DNA of 64,000 nt from Odiellus spinosus. Taxonomy: Eukaryota > Arthropoda > Arachnida > Opiliones > Phalangiidae. A program made the position numbers and the translations under genes. The stretch covers positions 5,694,001 through 5,758,000 of the forward strand of contig OY987233.1 of NCBI GenBank assembly GCA_963920705.1, read 5' to 3'. The notes under the pieces were generated by a model. It worked only from the letters and a program-made list of their open reading frames with translations, was not told where the DNA came from and did no database searches. Positions 59,501-64,000 of this stretch are shown here, in pieces. The stretch's first letter is position 1. Each line of letters starts with the position of its first letter.

Positions 59501-60263
59501 TAAGGCCTAATTAGTTTACTTGAACTTTCCTTAGAGTTAAATGTTAATTTCAAAGATCTACTTTTATTTAATTTTTTTGCTTGTGCATGACTTTTTAAAT
59601 TGAAGTTGATTATGTATACAAGCTTTGGGGCTATGATTTTCGACCAATAACAATGTTATGACGCCATAAAACTAGTATAATTTTTCAAAAAAAATGTTGA
59701 TTCAAAACTTTCGTAAATTTTTACGATAATCTTTCGCGTTAGTATAATATTCTCAAAATCATTCAGTGTCTTGTTTCAACGTCACGTATGGTGATGACGT
59801 AGACCTTCCTAAGCACATTAACATCACAATTACATGGACCTCTTTTAGAAATTTGTTCACTTTTATTCCCAATAATTTAATTATTAATTATAAATTACCA
59901 CCTTTTTGTTAATTTTACCGATTGTTATCATTACCGATTCAGACCCCCTCTATAACTGACAATCCAAGAAATAATTTGCGTCAAAAAACTTTACCACAAA
60001 CTTTTTGTTTGAAATAACCAGTTTAATAATTTACCTGTAAAACTTCTGAGGGTTAATCTTAGTGTGAATGGCCAAGCCGCTGTTTCTCTATCCACTTCGT
60101 ACGAGGCAACAATCGTAGGAAACATAATGGTCGAAAAAGATTGCGTCGCGTGCGAACAAAACCTTATTAAGAAAGTTGCGAACAAGATGGCCCAACTCCA
60201 GCCTCGATCGGGTCCTGGGTCGTCCCATATCCGATTTAAAAATCCAATATTATTAATTACCAT
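56523..60263 (-). CDS. Monocarboxylate transporter-like protein (SLC16/MCT, major facilitator superfamily), 4 exons
   Basis: Exons: 60263-60035, 59220-59074, 58441-57293, 56686-56523; phases agree and give 562 aa. The first TM carries the MCT signature as DRGWSWAILFATF. Exons 2-3 join to give NGGIGVGLMDACTIVTLNEYFVDRRVMANGV, the usual TM4-TM5 region. A long hydrophilic cytoplasmic loop (about residues 220-340) follows, as in the family, then six more TMs. In the TM8 region, ISELLVRVPMSW keeps the Arg of the MCT1 Asp/Arg pair but has Glu for Asp. The TM1 position of the MCT1 lysine appears to be Gln (ATQSFS). Classical lactate/proton transport is therefore doubtful; an orphan-type MCT substrate is more likely. 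The C-terminus is a short basic tail. Element D3 (58639-58928) interrupts intron 2. It converges on the SLC17 gene. Confidence 0.9.
58639..58928. mobile_element. MITE D, copy 3 (MCT-like gene intron 2)
   Basis: About 290 bp. The left end is diverged (TAGGAAGGATCAGACAAGGA), the right end intact (GATCCTTCTTG). The 7-bp flanks do not match, which suggests an older insertion or a rearranged border. Confidence 0.88.
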
Positions 60264-61540
60264 TACAAGTTATTAAGGTATAACTAACTAATAGGCAAAA
60301 GTCGATTAAACAGCTTTTCTCACGCCCGGTTTCTGACTGTTGGAATTTCTTAGGGTTATTGCCTCAAATCTAATCTCTCAGATTTCTAAATGGTATTGAC
60401 TTTTTTTTTTCTTTTTTTGTTGTTTCTCGAAATTTGACAATCACTCCTTAAATATTGGGTTATTTACTCGGGTAAGAAATGGGGGGCCGGGCATCTAATA
60501 TATTCTATCGACTCCAGTCTCAAAGCGGACGGATAAGACGATGTTTTTTTAACATATTATTGATTTAAAGGGAGGGACTTGATTGACAAGATCGTGACGT
60601 CATAGCATTGTCGTAAATGTCTCAAGGTTCTGCTGTTGGGTTTCTAGAATAATAAGCGCCACCTCCTGTCGTTACCCGAGTAAACGTACCCCAAGTATTT
60701 GAAAAATATACACTTCAAGCTAAAAAACTATTGCAAATTCTCTGAACATGTGACGAACGCTGATAAGACCACCAGAGGAGGGGGGAATTGTACAAGTTGA
60801 TAGGGTTTTTTATAATTTTTTTAACTTAATGTATCTCAATTAAGAGGTGACATTAACATGGATCTAAAACCAAAATTAATCACGTCTGTTATCAAAAAGC
60901 CAACGATAGAAATGTATTGACATTTGTTTAATTAAGAAATTTATTATACACAATAATTTTTATACATTTAAGCAGCAATATATGAGCCTAATTCTGATAA
61001 GACCAATGCAACTTTAGTATAGAGACAGGTTAAGCAAATTATTCAAAGCCACGTGAATGTTTGTAATCCGGACTTGATTTCCAGAGCGCGGCCATTTTAA
61101 AGGCCCTATCTGCTCTGAAATTTGCCCCTTTAGAATCATCTTCACTTACGCACACATCCTTGCTTTGACTGTACAATTTGTTACGTCGTCTGCTAGGCAT
61201 AAAAAATCGCAGATAATTCATTTGTCTCTTTACTCTCTTTGGACCAATATTCATCAGTCTAAAGCGGCCAATTCTTATTGATTTTTGCAGGTCACGACTC
61301 CTTTGTACGATCTGACGAAAATTGCCACTCCGATTGGTTTATGTATAGCAGTTTAGCGGACATGATTGCCGTCCAGTGAGACATTAATTTTCTACGCCAA
61401 TTTGATCGTGAAGTCGGATTAGTCAGTCATCTGGATTACTTGGTAGCCTTCGACGATAAACCAAATTAGAGTACCCGATGATTGTACAAGAAATGCAATA
61501 TGTTCATCCAATATCGAATACTTCAATCCTCGCATAGAAT
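60264..61540. other. Gene-free stretch upstream of the MCT-like gene
   Basis: Expected to contain the promoter of the minus-strand transporter gene. No TATA box is evident at a clear distance. Holds the degraded MITE A copy 6. Confidence 0.45.
61097..61225. mobile_element. MITE A, copy 6, degraded right side
   Basis: Left end TTAA-AGGCCCTATCTGCTC is intact. The right half has lost about 30 bases (ACGTCGTCTGCTAGGC followed directly by AAAAATCGCAGATAATTC). Confidence 0.8.
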
Positions 61541-61549
61541 TATGGTGAA

Positions 61550-62010
61550 GGTAACAATGGCACCAGCAATCTGTTGAAGACAAATTGAATTCAAGGAGTA
61601 ATTGGGTGAGTTTTATATTTTTAAGGTAGGTTTAAGAGACCGTTCGTAAGAAAAATGGCACGAAAACTTTCAAAACAAATTCGTTTATGGTTATAAATAA
61701 TAAGAATGGTGCCGAAACCGGGGACAAAAAGCTTTATTTCAGTTAGTTCTTGGATCTTCTAAAGAATCCCAACTTTTTAGTACCAAAAGAACCCCATTGT
61801 ATACTCAGTGACGTAGTTTACAAATAACAATGGTGCCAAAATCTTTAGAAAAATATCTTGTGCGATATCTATAACGAATCAGAAACACCCTGCCCTTGGG
61901 TGAATTAATTCGAATAGGATAATAACATGGTATGCCAACTACCTATACTTTTAGTATCAAAAGATATTTGTAGTTTATTACGAAAATGGTGCCGAAACCC
62001 GGGAAAAATC
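61550..62010. repeat. Retroelement-like leader remnant with repeated primer-binding-site-like motifs
   Basis: AATGGTGCCGAAACC occurs at about 61,708 (followed by GGGGAC) and 61,986 (followed by CGGGA), with a weaker TGGTGCCAAAATC at about 61,830. TGGTGCCGAAACCCGGGA has the form of a tRNA-primed reverse-transcription start just after an LTR. No gag-pol frame follows, and no pair of LTRs was recognised. Confidence 0.45.
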
Positions 62011-63060
62011 ATTAAGTTTACGAACGAACAATTATCCCCTAATGGAAATTTTACCGTTGGTATCATTCTTTTGCGAATATCGCAAAAACCCGCTAGCGAA
62101 AATCGAAACGAAATTGAATTCTTGCTTTCCAGAAGTATCATCAACTGTAAATTACAAGAAACATTTACAGGGGAATGTTTTTGCCATAGTGTATTTTAAA
62201 TACCTGTTGAGTAAGGGAAGGTTCTTCACTACCTGTCAATAGAATATCCGAGACTATTGAATAGGTCTTCATTACCTGAAAAGTCGTAAAAAGGTATTTG
62301 TAAAATATGTTTTATTTTATGGGGAATCTTTAAAAGCACAGTCCAGAGATTCGAAAAATTAATATATTCAGACAGTAACTTCGTTACACCAATAAGGAAG
62401 AACTAGAAAATCGTTGAGGTGACTATAAGTCTAAATAATGTCCTATTGGACGATTAGTCCCTAAACAATTCGGGCCATCCCATGTGGCTTAGCGCCAAAA
62501 AGGTTTATATTCATTTATTCCCGTAGTACTATTTATTCCATCATCAATTCAGGTACGCGTGTTTAATGGGCGTTGGGACTCCTACTTTCTTTTCAATGGA
62601 GATTAATATTGTGTATCAAACCGCCTCAGCTATTTCCATTCTACCAACTCCTATTGAACATAATTTTCAAGTGAAATATAAACTATGAAAATTAAATATT
62701 GAGGTCAAGGAAAAAGTTTTAAAACTTTAACAAAAATGCGAAGTAATCACAAATCTCACATCACGCGAAACTACGCGGTTTTCATCTTTGATTACACTTA
62801 AATACAGATTGATAAACTTGTTTTAATTAGGAAAATTAACCTAATCTAACGTTGCAACTAATTATGTATAGAGAGGGCGGATAACCTGTCAGTTTGAAAC
62901 TAATTTTTGGCGATTAAACTGAATTAATATAGGCGGGCAGGTGTACTAGTTCAAAGTCCATGGTTAGGTATAGTATAGACAGTACCACGCGTTTTTGTAT
63001 TAATTCTAAAAGAGATGTTTCGATTCGTTTGGTTAAGCTGGTATATGGGATTGAGAAATA

Positions 63061-63442
63061 CAGGGTGTTTCGAAAATGGTGGTAGGATCGAGCTACAGTG
63101 CGTTCTGTGGGTCATTTTAAGACGAAAATGTTCTACGACGTTTTGTCGTACGAGGCGCCGTTTAAAAGCTACGAAATTAATCATGCCCGGGTGACCCCTT
63201 AATGTACATTAATAAACGTATACTCAATGATAAAATACGTTTAATTATTAAACTGGTATTTTAAAAGCGCGCCCGCGTATTTTATCATTAATAATGTACG
63301 TTAAGGGGTCACCCGCGCATGATTCATTTCGTAACTCAGAAATGGCGCCCCGTGCGACAAAACGTCATAGAACATTTTCGTCTTAAAATGACCCATAGAA
63401 CCCACTGTAAGTCGGTCCTACCACCATTTTTGAAACACCCTG
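63061..63442. mobile_element. Inverted-repeat element H, 382 bp
   Basis: Ends CAGGGTGTTTCGAAAATGGT and ACCATTTTTGAAACACCCTG, with long imperfect arms (GACGAAAATGTTCTACGACG against its inverse; GGGTGACCCCTTAATGTACA against its inverse). No clear target duplication. The 77-codon frame inside is palindrome sequence. Confidence 0.85.
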
Positions 63443-63481
63443 TGTATGACTACCATTATCAAGAACTTATTTTATCTACCA

Positions 63482-63800
63482 TTTTAAAGTGAGGCCGTCA
63501 AGGATTTTTCATGAACTCCAAATGGTATTTGAGTAGCATTTTTGGAAAGATCCTTAAGAAACGATTGGAAATACATATACATATGCAGCACAGAAAACAT
63601 TATCGCGACAATGAAAATACATAGTTTATAATCTCCATTTTCGATTTAAATTTCAAATTCCCTGCAATCCTACGTCATCACTATGGTCGCATGGATATTT
63701 TAGAGCCTACAACTGATTCTCGCGCGTTCTATCACGTGATAAGGTAGCTTTCGCGCGGTGTTTTTCGTAAAAGTACTTAATCCGGATCAAGTCCTATCTT
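63482..63800. repeat. Dispersed repeat I, copy 3
   Basis: Begins TTAAAGTGAGGCCGTCA and runs through CTACGTCATCACTATGGTCG to AAAAGTACTTAATCC, matching 12712-13040. Confidence 0.75.
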
Positions 63801-64000
63801 TCGTAGGAAAATTATCGTTAACTACGTTCAAGAGATAAACTACGTCATATATCGGAAATCTTATTTATATATTTTTGATATTTTGATTTTGAAGTTTCAT
63901 AAGAACGTCTCAATCCAGAGTTATAAAATTTTGAATATGACTTTTTAATACTATGATAAAAATAATCCATAGGCATTCGAAAAAAATGCTAACAACCCCA

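Noticed and set aside
63061-63442. hAT assignment for element H on the basis of CAGGGTG ends
   Set aside because: No 8-bp flanking duplication could be found, so only an inverted-repeat element is claimed.
1-64000. tRNA, rRNA or snRNA genes
   Set aside because: None was recognised by eye; a covariance-model scan was not possible, so short RNA genes could be missed.

Overview
This is a eukaryotic, invertebrate animal window, AT-rich and full of introns. All six recognisable genes are split by GT-AG introns, and their families point to an arthropod: an ionotropic receptor of the arthropod chemosensory type, sialin-like and monocarboxylate transporters, TPD52 and TopBP1. I cannot name the order. 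No bacterial, organellar or viral gene set is present.

Layout. Positions 1-22,400 hold no gene I can support. They are a mosaic of short non-autonomous DNA elements, dispersed repeats and two tandem arrays (29 bp at 3.4 kb, 23 bp at 7.4-7.9 kb). From 22.4 to 60.3 kb there are six genes: an equilibrative nucleoside transporter (+, 22,409-27,157, 12 exons); an ionotropic receptor converging on it (-, 31,558-28,555, 7 exons); TopBP1 (-, 40,061-34,620, 4 exons); TPD52 head-to-head with TopBP1 (+, 40,763-45,284, 7 exons); a sialin-like SLC17 transporter (+, 47,349-54,103, 10 exons), whose third intron holds a 2-kb minisatellite; and a monocarboxylate-transporter-like SLC16 protein converging on it (-, 60,263-56,523, 4 exons). 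Each exon chain was built by hand. Every junction keeps the reading frame, and the CDS totals are 1518, 1458, 3699, 690, 1614 and 1689 nt. Positions 60.3-64 kb return to repeats, including primer-binding-site-like retroelement remnants.

The genes do not form a pathway. Four encode membrane proteins (three transporters, one receptor), one a DNA replication and checkpoint scaffold, and one a small coiled-coil trafficking protein.

The most informative structure is the mobile-element layer. Several families can be defined with terminal inverted repeats (TIRs) and target-site duplications (TSDs) read directly. One ~163-bp family has six or seven copies bounded by TTAA. Three families show 7-bp TSDs and termini beginning CA. 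One hAT-like element has an 8-bp TSD. Three insertions have an unoccupied version of their target elsewhere in the same window. No transposase gene is visible, so all copies must have been moved in trans.
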